DNA of 34,246 bases from Bacteroidaceae bacterium. GTDB taxonomy: Bacteria > Bacteroidota > Bacteroidia > Bacteroidales > Bacteroidaceae. Below the pieces are notes generated by a model that ran no database searches, was not told where the DNA came from, and was given only the letters and a program-made list of their open reading frames with translations. The first letter of the stretch is position 1, and each line of letters opens with the position of its first letter. The position numbers and the translations under genes are program-made. Where the stretch lies: the NCBI GenBank assembly GCA_017965425.1, contig JAGCPY010000027.1, positions 1 through 34,246 on the forward strand, read 5' to 3'. Positions 7,064 to 13,815 of the stretch are shown here, piece by piece.

Positions 7064-7825
7064 TTGTGTCCATGCTGTGTAAGCTGTACCAAGAAAACTG
7101 AGATTAAGTTGCCAGAGGACGAACTTTGGCAACTTTGTCGTATTGCTTTCAAGCAGTACAAGTCTGAAATCATCAATGGCGAGAAATCATATTCTCGCTT
7201 TGTTTATGATTACTTTTACTATCATCTTCCAGCATCAGGAATGAGTGAAGCTGACATGCGAACCCATGTCATGCATGTCTGCGAAGTCAAGGAACTGCTT
7301 GAAGAACGTCGCGACCTTGTGGATGTATTCTTCTCAAAAGACAAGTTTGACGAGACGGACTGTCAACAGATGCTCAACTTGTTCAATTCAGGAAAGGGAA
7401 TTGAACCTGAGGCAGATTATCTTGCGCATTTCACAGATGAGCAGATTGCTTGTATTACAGATTTCGCAACTGCTTCCAGTTTGTTTAGGGTAGAGGTAAC
7501 TGAAGAAGACATCAGAAACTTGTTTGAATGTAAACTAAGAAGACCGCTACAGGCAAACAGTAACAGGAATGTCGCCTTGTTCTTTGGTGCTCTTCGCGAA
7601 CATGGCCTTTTACCATTCCAATGGCAGATGATTATGGAGAGGAACAAACTTCTGTCTTCCTCTGCGAACAATGAGCCGCTTCGAGCCAGTCAACTCCGTT
7701 GTAGTCTGTCACAGGCCAGAAATCCAAAGCTCGGTAAAAAGAAGAGATCCAACCTAAAGGACGACGAAGTTGGTTTTGAGTCAACATGCAGAAGTTTTGT
7801 GATAAGACTGAAAGAAAGTATGTAA
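7064..7825 (+). CDS. Unknown element protein, possibly frameshifted near its 5' end
   Basis: The open frame encodes up to 253 residues of a mostly helical soluble protein (LWQLCRIAFKQYKSE; NVALFFGALREHGLLPFQWQ) with a basic C-terminus. I do not recognise a family. The frame has no ATG near its beginning: only a TTG at 7064, and an in-frame stop closes it at 7037. A well-placed ATG at 7027, after an A/G-rich leader, opens another frame (MTRLKNKSVLSLFVSMLC) that ends at 7099-7101. Removing one A from the AAAA run just before that stop would join the two frames into one protein of about 265 residues. So this is a rare TTG start, a mutated gene, or a base error. It has its own strand and promoter, opposite to the helicase operon. 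Confidence 0.6.
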   Translation: MCPCCVSCTKKTEIKLPEDELWQLCRIAFKQYKSEIINGEKSYSRFVYDYFYYHLPASGMSEADMRTHVMHVCEVKELLEERRDLVDVFFSKDKFDETDCQQMLNLFNSGKGIEPEADYLAHFTDEQIACITDFATASSLFRVEVTEEDIRNLFECKLRRPLQANSNRNVALFFGALREHGLLPFQWQMIMERNKLLSSSANNEPLRASQLRCSLSQARNPKLGKKKRSNLKDDEVGFESTCRSFVIRLKESM

Positions 7826-7864
7826 AATGTAAGCAGTATTCCGAACCACCAATAGAAGAACGAT

Positions 7865-7900
7865 ATAACAACTATATAAGAAATCCTATATAGTCGTTAT
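7865..7900. promoter_or_regulatory. Inverted repeat upstream of DUF3853-like gene
   Basis: Arms of 14 nt (7865-7878 and 7887-7900) pair with one mismatch around an 8-nt centre and contain the ACTATATA / TATATAGT half-sites also seen at 6726-6760. It ends 3 nt before the -33 TTG of the next gene, an ideal place for an operator. It could also weakly terminate the preceding gene. Confidence 0.5.
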
Positions 7901-7903
7901 CTG

Positions 7904-7933
7904 TTGGCTTATGATTTATCGGGGCTACCTTTG
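7904..7933 (+). promoter_or_regulatory. Bacteroidetes-type promoter for DUF3853-like gene
   Basis: TTG at 7904-7906, a 19-nt spacer, then TACCTTTG at 7926-7933. Both boxes and the spacing match the Bacteroidetes -33/-7 consensus. The start codon follows 64 nt later. Confidence 0.7.
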
Positions 7934-7997
7934 CAGTAGAATTCATTTATGCACGGAGGTAGTCCCTCCTTAACATCGTATAATAATCATAAGAAAT

Positions 7998-8279
7998 ATG
8001 GACGATAGATTAATACTCGATTTTACGGACAAGAGTGTTACATTTGCTCAGTTTGTTGACTTTCTGGCGACCAAAGTTGCATTAAGAATCCATCAAATAG
8101 AAAAGGGCGAGCTTGAAGTTAGTCAAGCACAAGCTTACAAGTTGTTTGGCAGAGCTGACGTTGAAAGATGGATTAGAAACGGCAAGTTGCATCCAGTCAG
8201 AATATCACCAGGCAAAAAACGATTCAGCCTTGTCGATTTACAGAAGTTAGCCAACATTCAGCAGAATTATCTTTTGTAA
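7998..8279 (+). CDS. Small HTH protein, DUF3853-like
   Basis: A 93-residue protein resembling the DUF3853-type small proteins of Bacteroidales mobile elements. The N-terminal half is short and helical. The C-terminal half is a winged-helix/excisionase-like fold: SQAQAYKLFGRADVERWIRN followed by the wing KLHPVRISPGKKRFSLVDLQKL. Its position beside the integrase gene, in convergent orientation, suggests a recombination directionality factor or a regulator of excision. It has a clear promoter with an inverted repeat in front. Fold assignment is fairly safe; the family name is from memory and the function is inferred from context. Confidence 0.7.
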   Translation: MDDRLILDFTDKSVTFAQFVDFLATKVALRIHQIEKGELEVSQAQAYKLFGRADVERWIRNGKLHPVRISPGKKRFSLVDLQKLANIQQNYLL

Positions 8280-8287
8280 CATATAAC

Positions 8288-8330
8288 AAAAAAACTCAGA
8301 TACGGCACTAAGCTATATCTGAGTTTTTTT
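8288..8330. terminator. Bidirectional terminator between HTH gene and integrase
   Basis: A perfect 15-bp inverted repeat (8288-8302 with 8316-8330) encloses a 13-nt loop. The outer part of the stem is A on one side and T on the other, so each strand reads as a hairpin followed by seven or more T. It lies between the stop codons of two convergent genes. Confidence 0.9.
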
Positions 8331-8349
8331 TATCACATTAAGAATAATG

Positions 8350-9804
8350 CTATGGAACCAGGCGTTGATACATCTGAGAGAGGTTTTTGTCAATATTGGT
8401 TATCTTGAATTGAACACGAGCATTTCTTGTTTTCTTAGGCAGCATGGTAACGAGCTTATCCATAATCTGGTCAACATTAGAGAAACCAGTGTCTTCAATA
8501 GCACAGACCTTCTTACCCATGATAAACGCTTCTGCACGCACATTATTATATTTTGATAATTTCTCGAATGTTTTATCCTCCTTCTCAACATACTTGGATT
8601 CATTATCTGTGAAGAATATGAAATCAATAACCTTCTCGTTCAGAATCCATGCAGGAGTATAATCAACCTTCACATAAACTTTAGCCATCTTATTGATAGA
8701 GTGATTGAGACCAAAGTCAACTTCATTCATTGTCGCGCCACATTCATTCTGGGCTATTGTTGCCCAACTATGACGGAATGCGTACAATGATGCTTTGTAA
8801 TTTGGGTCAACTTTTTCCCATATCTGCTTAATGCCGATATTTACGTTAGCACAAAAAGAGTCAGAAGTTGACAAGCGGTCATGGAAATCGAACAGCCAAG
8901 GAGAATCAACGTTCTTAGATAGATATTTTTCAAAAGTAGGTTTTAAGAACGCTGGCACACGCACCTCAAAGTAACCTTTATCTGCGCGGGTGTTTCTTGT
9001 CTTCCGACGCTCATAATGGAAAATGCCATTGACATACTGATCTTTCTCAGCATTGAAAATATCAACTGCATTCAGACCACACATACAGAATGAGATTAAA
9101 GCAATATCCTGACCTAATTCCATAAGTGGATGGGTGAACCTACTTCTGTCTGGTACGACATTAAAGAACTTACGCAACATACTTGCTGGAATAGCACGTT
9201 TTTCAGGAATGTCACTTCTTGGGATGACAACATTGCACCATGGGTTCTTTAATCTAGCAATTCCTTGTTCCTCATCGTTGTATTCTTTCATCGCAGCCTT
9301 GTAAATTTCCCTTATACAAACAGGGTACTGTTCCTTACAGCGATTAGTTTCAGACAATGACTCAATCCATCGGTTAAGGAAAGCAGATGTAAGGCGAGAG
9401 AACATAATGTTATCTGTAAGGGCAAATCGTTCCATGTGATTGAGTGCCCACTTATAATTACGAGAGGTACGTTCTTGGCCTCTTTTGATTAGTTTCTCAA
9501 TATGCTTTCTCGCATAATCAGAAAACGACATATCCTCAGTTGAAGTCGTAAGGTATGCTACGACCTCTGAAGCTGTCCAGTTTGAAGTGTTAATCTGATT
9601 CAGTGTGCTATAATACCGACTAATCAGATTGGAAGTTTGTTGAATGACGTAAGGATCGATTACGTCCTTACCTTTGACTCCCTTATCGCTTACCATCCAT
9701 GAGGTTCTGATAAAGGAACTCTGTCTGTTATGAACTACTCGGATGTAAACAATGTACATCCCGGTCTTCAATTTTGATTTAACTGTGGGTTTAAGCGTTG
9801 CCAT
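8350..9804 (-). CDS. int: Tyrosine recombinase / integrase of the element
   Basis: A 484-residue site-specific recombinase of the Bacteroidales conjugative-element type. An N-terminal arm-binding-like region (1-90) precedes a SAM-like core-binding domain (about 110-220) and a catalytic domain. Catalytic motifs seen: RHSWATIA (Arg at about 342), GLNHSINKMAKVYVK (second-box His, and the nucleophilic Tyr at about 373), and YERRKTRN for the beta-hairpin Lys. The first-box Arg is absent: CMCGLNAVDIF has Asn where GLR is usual, as in IntDOT-type enzymes that lack the canonical Arg. The tail after the Tyr (about 110 residues) is longer than usual. It lies at the right end of the element beside a candidate attachment region. 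Confidence 0.9.
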   Translation of the reverse strand: MATLKPTVKSKLKTGMYIVYIRVVHNRQSSFIRTSWMVSDKGVKGKDVIDPYVIQQTSNLISRYYSTLNQINTSNWTASEVVAYLTTSTEDMSFSDYARKHIEKLIKRGQERTSRNYKWALNHMERFALTDNIMFSRLTSAFLNRWIESLSETNRCKEQYPVCIREIYKAAMKEYNDEEQGIARLKNPWCNVVIPRSDIPEKRAIPASMLRKFFNVVPDRSRFTHPLMELGQDIALISFCMCGLNAVDIFNAEKDQYVNGIFHYERRKTRNTRADKGYFEVRVPAFLKPTFEKYLSKNVDSPWLFDFHDRLSTSDSFCANVNIGIKQIWEKVDPNYKASLYAFRHSWATIAQNECGATMNEVDFGLNHSINKMAKVYVKVDYTPAWILNEKVIDFIFFTDNESKYVEKEDKTFEKLSKYNNVRAEAFIMGKKVCAIEDTGFSNVDQIMDKLVTMLPKKTRNARVQFKITNIDKNLSQMYQRLVP

Positions 9805-9886
9805 AATTATAATAATTAGTGAAATTGTTTAATACTTTTAGTTGTTGTTTTACATTTCATGAAACCATGAGAAAACAGAATTCAAT

Positions 9887-10004
9887 TTGGTCAACATCGC
9901 CTTAAAATCTGGTCAACATATCGCAAGCAAGGGTGGTTTTTTGCGTCGTTTCTGTTGATACCGTTTTTTGGCTTGGTCAACATGGCCTAAAAATCTGGTC
10001 AACA
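9887..10004. repeat. Four GGTCAACA iterons in two 32-bp direct repeats
   Basis: Two 32-nt direct repeats (9887-9918 and 9973-10004) agree at 30 of 32 positions. Each contains GGTCAACA twice, with starts exactly 22 nt apart (9889 and 9911; 9975 and 9997), placing them on the same face of the helix. They lie between the integrase start and the presumed end of the element, where arm-type binding sites of lambda-like integrases are expected. The role is inferred; the repeats are directly visible. Confidence 0.75.
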
Positions 10005-10027
10005 AATTGGGGTATTTAGCCAACACG

Positions 10028-10050
10028 TTCTGCACATTTAACGTGCAGAA
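10028..10050. other. Candidate attachment-site core (attR)
   Basis: Arms TTCTGCAC and GTGCAGAA, perfect inverted 8-mers, flank a 7-nt centre ATTTAAC. This is the geometry of a tyrosine recombinase core site (two inverted binding arms around a 7-bp overlap). It lies just past the iterons and just before the ppdK terminator, where the element should meet the chromosome. It could equally be a simple hairpin; the left end of the element is not in the window, so the match cannot be tested. Confidence 0.4.
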
Positions 10051-10066
10051 TATGAGCAAAAAGAAC

Positions 10067-10101
10067 CGAGGCAAGAACCTGTTTCCCAAGTCCTTGCCTC
10101 G
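10067..10101 (-). terminator. Terminator of ppdK
   Basis: Perfect 9-bp arms CGAGGCAAG and CTTGCCTCG (10067-10075 and 10093-10101) around a 17-nt loop. On the minus strand they are followed by GTTCTTTTT. It stands 30 nt past the ppdK stop codon and marks DNA that is almost certainly chromosomal. Confidence 0.8.
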
Positions 10102-10130
10102 TATTTCACTAATTATCAGCATTCTGTAGT

Positions 10131-12851
10131 TTATTCCTCTACAGCCGCCTGGGCGGCGGCCAGACGTGCGATGGGCACACGGAAGGGTGAGCAGCTGGCG
10201 TAGTTGAGGCCAATCTTGGCGCAGAACTTGACGGAGGTGGGTTCGCCGCCGTGCTCGCCGCAGATACCACAACGGAGGGTGGGACGTACCTCGCGGCCTT
10301 TCTCGACAGCATATTTCACGAGCTTGCCGACACCGTTCTGGTCGAGAACCTGGAAGGGATCGACCTTCAGGATCTTCTTCTCGAGGTATGCGGGCAGGAA
10401 GCTGGCGATGTCGTCGCGGCTGTAGCCGAAGGTCATCTGCGTGAGGTCGTTGGTACCGAAGGAGAAGTACTCAGCCTCAGTGGCGATGCGGTCAGCCGTG
10501 AGGGCTGCACGCGGAATCTCAATCATCGTACCGATCTCGAAATCGACCTCAATGCCATATTCCTCGAAGACCTCTGCAGCAACTTTCTGTATGATAGCTT
10601 TCTGCTGCTTGAGCTCGTAGAGGATGCCGATGAGGGGCACCATGATTTCGGGCTTCGGGTCGAAACCTTCCTTCTTCAGCTCGCAGGCTGCGCTGAGGAT
10701 GGCGCGTGTCTGCATGGCTGTAATCTCGGGGAAGGTGATGCCCAGACGGCAACCGCGGTGGCCGAGCATCGGGTTGTTCTCTGCAAGGCTCTCTACGCGA
10801 CGCTGGATGGTTTGCAGATCTACACCCATTTCCTTGGCCATCGTTTCCTGACCAGCCAAATCGTGGGGTACGAACTCATGCAAGGGGGGATCCAAGAGGC
10901 GGATGTTCACGGGCAGGCCGTTCATGGCCTTCAGGATGCCCTTGAAGTCAGCTTTCTGGTAGGGCAGCAGTTTTGCCAGAGCCTTCTCACGGCCTTCGGC
11001 ACTGTCAGCCAGAATCATCTGACGCATAGCGATGATCTTCTGGTCGTCGAAGAACATGTGCTCGGTACGTGTAAGGCCAATACCCTTAGCTCCGAATGCG
11101 CGTGCCACTTCTGCGTCGTGGGGTGTGTCGGCATTGGTGCGAACTTGCAGCTTGGTATATTTGTCGCAGAGGTCCATGAGCTCCTTGAAGTCGCCGCTGA
11201 GCTCAGCAGCCTTCGTGGGCACTTCGCCAGCATAAACCTGACCTGTGGTACCGTTGATGGAGATATAGTCGCCCTCCTTATAGACTACGCCGTCGATTTC
11301 CACGGTCTTTGCCTTGTAGTCGACGTTGAGGGAACCTACGCCAGATACGCAGCACTTACCCATACCGCGTGCCACGACGGCAGCATGTGAGGTCATACCG
11401 CCACGAGCAGTGAGGATGCCTTCAGCAGCGCTCATACCAGCGAGGTCCTCGGGCGAGGTCTCGATGCGGACGAGCACCACCTTGTGACCGTCGGCGTGCC
11501 AAGCCTGAGCGTCGTCAGCGAAGAATACGATCTGGCCACAGCCTGCGCCGGGAGATGCGGGCAGACCCTGAGCAATCACCTTGGCCTGTGAGAGCGCCTT
11601 CTTGTCGAAGACGGGGTGCAGCAGCTCGTCGAGCTTCTGGGGCTCGCAGCGCATGATGGCGGTCTTCTCGTCGATCTTGCCCTCGTGGAGCAGGTCGATG
11701 GCGATCTTCACCATGGCAGCACCTGTGCGCTTGCCGTTACGTGTCTGCAGGAACCACAGTTTGCCCTCCTGAACGGTGAACTCCATGTCCTGCATGTCGC
11801 GGTAGTGCTCTTCGAGCTTGTTCTGGATGCCGTCAAGTTCCTTGTAGATCTCGGGCATGGCCTCCTCCATGGAGGGGTACTTGGCCACGCGATCAGCCTC
11901 GCTGATGCCAGCGCGCTCAGCCCAGCGCTGCGAGCCGATCTTGGTGATCTGCTGCGGTGTACGGATACCGGCCACCACGTCCTCGCCCTGTGCGTTCACG
12001 AGGTACTCGCCGTTGAACAGGTTCTCGCCGTTGGCGGCGTCGCGGCTGAAGCAGACACCCGTAGCGGAAGTCTCGCCCATGTTACCGAACACCATAGCCA
12101 TCACGCTGACAGCCGTACCCCACTCGTCGGGTATTCCTTCCATCTTACGATAGAGGATGGCGCGCTCGTTCATCCAGCTGCGGAAGACGGCACAGATTGC
12201 GCCCCAGAGCTGTTCGATAGGATCGTTGGGGAAGTCCTTGCCGGTGCGCTCCTTGATGGCGGCCTTGAACAATGTCACGAGCTTCTTCAGCTCATCCACG
12301 CTTAGGTCCTTGTCCAGCTTGATGCCGCGCTCAGCCTTCACCTTCTCGATGATCTCCTCGAACGGGTCGATATCAGTCTTGTTGGCGGGCTTCAGTTCGA
12401 GCACCACGTCGCCGTACATCTGCACGAAGCGGCGGTAGCTGTCATACACGAAGTGGGGGTTGTTGGTCTTCTTGGCCATGCCCTCGGCAACCTCGTCGTT
12501 CAGACCCAGGTTCAGGATGGTGTCCATCATACCAGGCATGGAAGCGCGGGCGCCGGAACGTACGCTGACGAGCAGCGGGTTCTGAGCGTCGCCGAACTTG
12601 GAGTTCATCAGCTTCTCGATGTGGGCTACGGCAGCCATCACGTCGTCGTTCAGCAGCTCCATGATCTTCTCCTGACCCACCTCGTAGTACTCGTTGCACA
12701 CGTCGGTGGTGATGGTGAAGCCCGGAGGCACGGGAACGCCAATGAGGTTCATCTCGGCCAGGTTGGCACCCTTGCCACCCAGCTGTTCGCGCATCTGCGC
12801 GTTACCTTCTGCCTTACCGTTGCCGAAGGTGTAAACACGTTTTTGACTCAT
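10131..12851 (-). CDS. ppdK: Pyruvate, phosphate dikinase
   Basis: A 906-residue enzyme interconverting pyruvate + ATP + Pi with phosphoenolpyruvate + AMP + PPi, used in Bacteroidales at the PEP/pyruvate node. I chose the ATG at 12851 (MSQKRVYTFGNGKAEG) because it lies about 50 nt after a consensus promoter and matches the family start; an extension to 12935 would be untranslated leader. Domains in order: ATP-grasp nucleotide-binding region with LGGKGANLAEM; swivelling phospho-His domain with GGMTSHAAVVARGMGK (His at about 489); PEP-binding TIM barrel with GITFPEITAMQ and the catalytic CGICGEHGGEP near the C-terminus. Length is normal for the family. It is flanked by a terminator and by a large repeat element upstream. 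Confidence 0.97.
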   Translation of the reverse strand: MSQKRVYTFGNGKAEGNAQMREQLGGKGANLAEMNLIGVPVPPGFTITTDVCNEYYEVGQEKIMELLNDDVMAAVAHIEKLMNSKFGDAQNPLLVSVRSGARASMPGMMDTILNLGLNDEVAEGMAKKTNNPHFVYDSYRRFVQMYGDVVLELKPANKTDIDPFEEIIEKVKAERGIKLDKDLSVDELKKLVTLFKAAIKERTGKDFPNDPIEQLWGAICAVFRSWMNERAILYRKMEGIPDEWGTAVSVMAMVFGNMGETSATGVCFSRDAANGENLFNGEYLVNAQGEDVVAGIRTPQQITKIGSQRWAERAGISEADRVAKYPSMEEAMPEIYKELDGIQNKLEEHYRDMQDMEFTVQEGKLWFLQTRNGKRTGAAMVKIAIDLLHEGKIDEKTAIMRCEPQKLDELLHPVFDKKALSQAKVIAQGLPASPGAGCGQIVFFADDAQAWHADGHKVVLVRIETSPEDLAGMSAAEGILTARGGMTSHAAVVARGMGKCCVSGVGSLNVDYKAKTVEIDGVVYKEGDYISINGTTGQVYAGEVPTKAAELSGDFKELMDLCDKYTKLQVRTNADTPHDAEVARAFGAKGIGLTRTEHMFFDDQKIIAMRQMILADSAEGREKALAKLLPYQKADFKGILKAMNGLPVNIRLLDPPLHEFVPHDLAGQETMAKEMGVDLQTIQRRVESLAENNPMLGHRGCRLGITFPEITAMQTRAILSAACELKKEGFDPKPEIMVPLIGILYELKQQKAIIQKVAAEVFEEYGIEVDFEIGTMIEIPRAALTADRIATEAEYFSFGTNDLTQMTFGYSRDDIASFLPAYLEKKILKVDPFQVLDQNGVGKLVKYAVEKGREVRPTLRCGICGEHGGEPTSVKFCAKIGLNYASCSPFRVPIARLAAAQAAVEE

Positions 12852-12904
12852 TAGAATAATGGTTAATAGTAATGAATAAAGTTGATTGTTTCCTTTTTGG
12901 TGTG

Positions 12905-12936
12905 CAAAAGTAATTCTTTTTCGGCACACAACCAAA
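12905..12936 (-). promoter_or_regulatory. ppdK promoter
   Basis: On the minus strand TTTG (12936-12933), 20 nt, then TACTTTTG (12912-12905) matches the Bacteroidetes -33/-7 consensus. The predicted leader before the ATG at 12851 is about 45 nt. Confidence 0.75.
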
Positions 12937-13052
12937 AGAAATGAGCAAAAAAACCTTCAAACAAACTTATTTTTCATAAGAATCGTGTAGGAAATGGCAC
13001 ATAAGCATAGTCCGGTTCACGATGGCTCATCCCACACAAGGTTTTTCCAAAA

Positions 13053-13431
13053 AAATCCCTCAATCTCTCACCTAACGAGATAAGCGTCTGAAATAAAAGC
13101 TTTTGCCGGTGAGACTTTGGTGAGGAATGGGTGAGGGATGGTGAGGGAATAGCCCCCCACCCTCCCTTCAAGGGAGGGAGCTGTTGCCTTTGCAGACAAC
13201 AGTCCTTCATCCACTCTAACACATTCTGCTCCTTCCTTCACAGGGAGGACGGAGGGGTGTCTATTCCCTCACCATCCCTCACCCATTCCTCACCAAAGTC
13301 TCACCCGTAAATATTTGTATAACAATCCGATGGATAAAGAGGTGAGGGATTGAGGGATTTTGACTCAAATAACATGTATAAAGGAAGTAGCTGTCTGTGT
13401 TTTGACAATACGCATAGAAGGTGTACACGTT
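13053..13431. repeat. Large inverted-repeat element, copy A
   Basis: Inner arms of 45 nt (13108-13152 and 13261-13305) are perfect inverted complements. Outer arms of 21 nt (13053-13073 and 13340-13360) match at 20 of 21. Each inner arm is built of about four degenerate copies of GGTGAGGGAT. The 108-nt centre carries further small inverted repeats. A conserved tail follows, including AAGGTGTACACGTT at 13418-13431. A second copy lies at 21217-21532 in the same orientation. It lies between the ppdK promoter and a candidate sRNA locus. No protein is encoded, so it is a dispersed non-coding repeat of unknown origin. Confidence 0.85.
13161..13250. repeat. Nested small inverted repeats in the centre of copy A
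   Basis: CCTCCCT and AGGGAGG (13161-13167 and 13171-13177) form one small hairpin, and CTGTTG/CAACAG (13181-13186, 13197-13202) another. A second GGGAGG-type stretch follows at about 13243. None of this is present in the 28-nt centre of copy B, so it looks like a secondary insertion. Confidence 0.5.
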
Positions 13432-13534
13432 ACATGCAAACGGTGTGCATGTTCACACGTTTATCAGCACTGGCAGGGAGTGTGCAAAATAGGAATGATG
13501 CTTGATGCCCTATAACATGCAGCTAGACTGGATA

Positions 13535-13680
13535 TAAAAAGAAACCGCCCCCATCCTCACGGACGGTGGCGGCTAAATTTTGTCCGCTACACTCATATAA
13601 AAAGAGTTTCGCGGGAAAAAGAAGGTTGTCTCACGACAACCAACCTTTCATTAACCTTAAATCTAATACCATGAAAAACA
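13535..13680 (-). ncRNA. Candidate small RNA of about 145 nt
   Basis: A consensus minus-strand promoter (13715-13686) would start a transcript near 13680. Three hairpins follow in order: GGTTGTC/GACAACC (13641-13624) with a GTGA loop; a two-part stem with CCGC/GCGG and ACTC/GAGT (13614-13584); and a strong GC-rich terminator stem (13572-13545) followed by TTTCTTTTT. No ORF of any length fits this strand. Promoter, compact folded body and terminator together are the signature of an independent sRNA. 6S RNA or another Bacteroidales-wide RNA family is a possibility that I cannot test. It lies in the gap between the RlmI-like gene and the repeat element upstream of ppdK. Confidence 0.6.
13545..13572 (-). 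terminator. Terminator of the candidate sRNA
   Basis: Arms 13545-13556 and 13561-13572 with a 4-nt loop. In the minus-strand RNA the stem has one G-U wobble and one mismatch, and is followed directly by TTTCTTTTT. On the plus strand no T-run follows closely, which fixes the direction. Confidence 0.75.
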
Positions 13681-13685
13681 CATTG

Positions 13686-13715
13686 CAAATGTACTTCTTT
13701 TTTTCATAAGTACAA
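13686..13715 (-). promoter_or_regulatory. Promoter of the candidate sRNA
   Basis: On the minus strand TTG (13715-13713), a 19-nt spacer, then TACATTTG (13693-13686). This is an exact match to TTG-N19-TAnnTTTG. It lies about 100 nt past the stop of the upstream RlmI-like gene. Confidence 0.7.
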
Positions 13716-13815
13716 GCATTTTACATAGAATATCTTTCCAGAGTGAGGCTCTTTTAGGTTTGTTTAACTAAAAGCGCGGCCATTTTCCCTAAATTGTTAA
13801 GACAATTAACGCAAG

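Noticed and set aside
10251-11390. Long plus-strand open frame of 379 codons opposite ppdK
   Set aside because: It is antisense to a strongly conserved gene in GC-rich codons, has no recognisable family and no promoter; an artefact of codon bias.
11616-12305. Second long plus-strand frame opposite ppdK
   Set aside because: Same reason: shadow of ppdK coding sequence.
12974-13222. 82-codon minus frame inside repeat copy A
   Set aside because: It is translated from the inverted repeat itself (low-complexity peptide) and is not preserved in copy B.
13108-13305. GGTGAGGGAT repeats as a CRISPR-like array
   Set aside because: Units are contiguous and degenerate with no unique spacers, and the two blocks are inverted rather than direct.
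13671-13709. Plus-strand 12-aa leader peptide MKNTLQMYFFFS
   Set aside because: The same bases form the -7 box and spacer of a good minus-strand promoter, and no downstream plus-strand gene exists to regulate.
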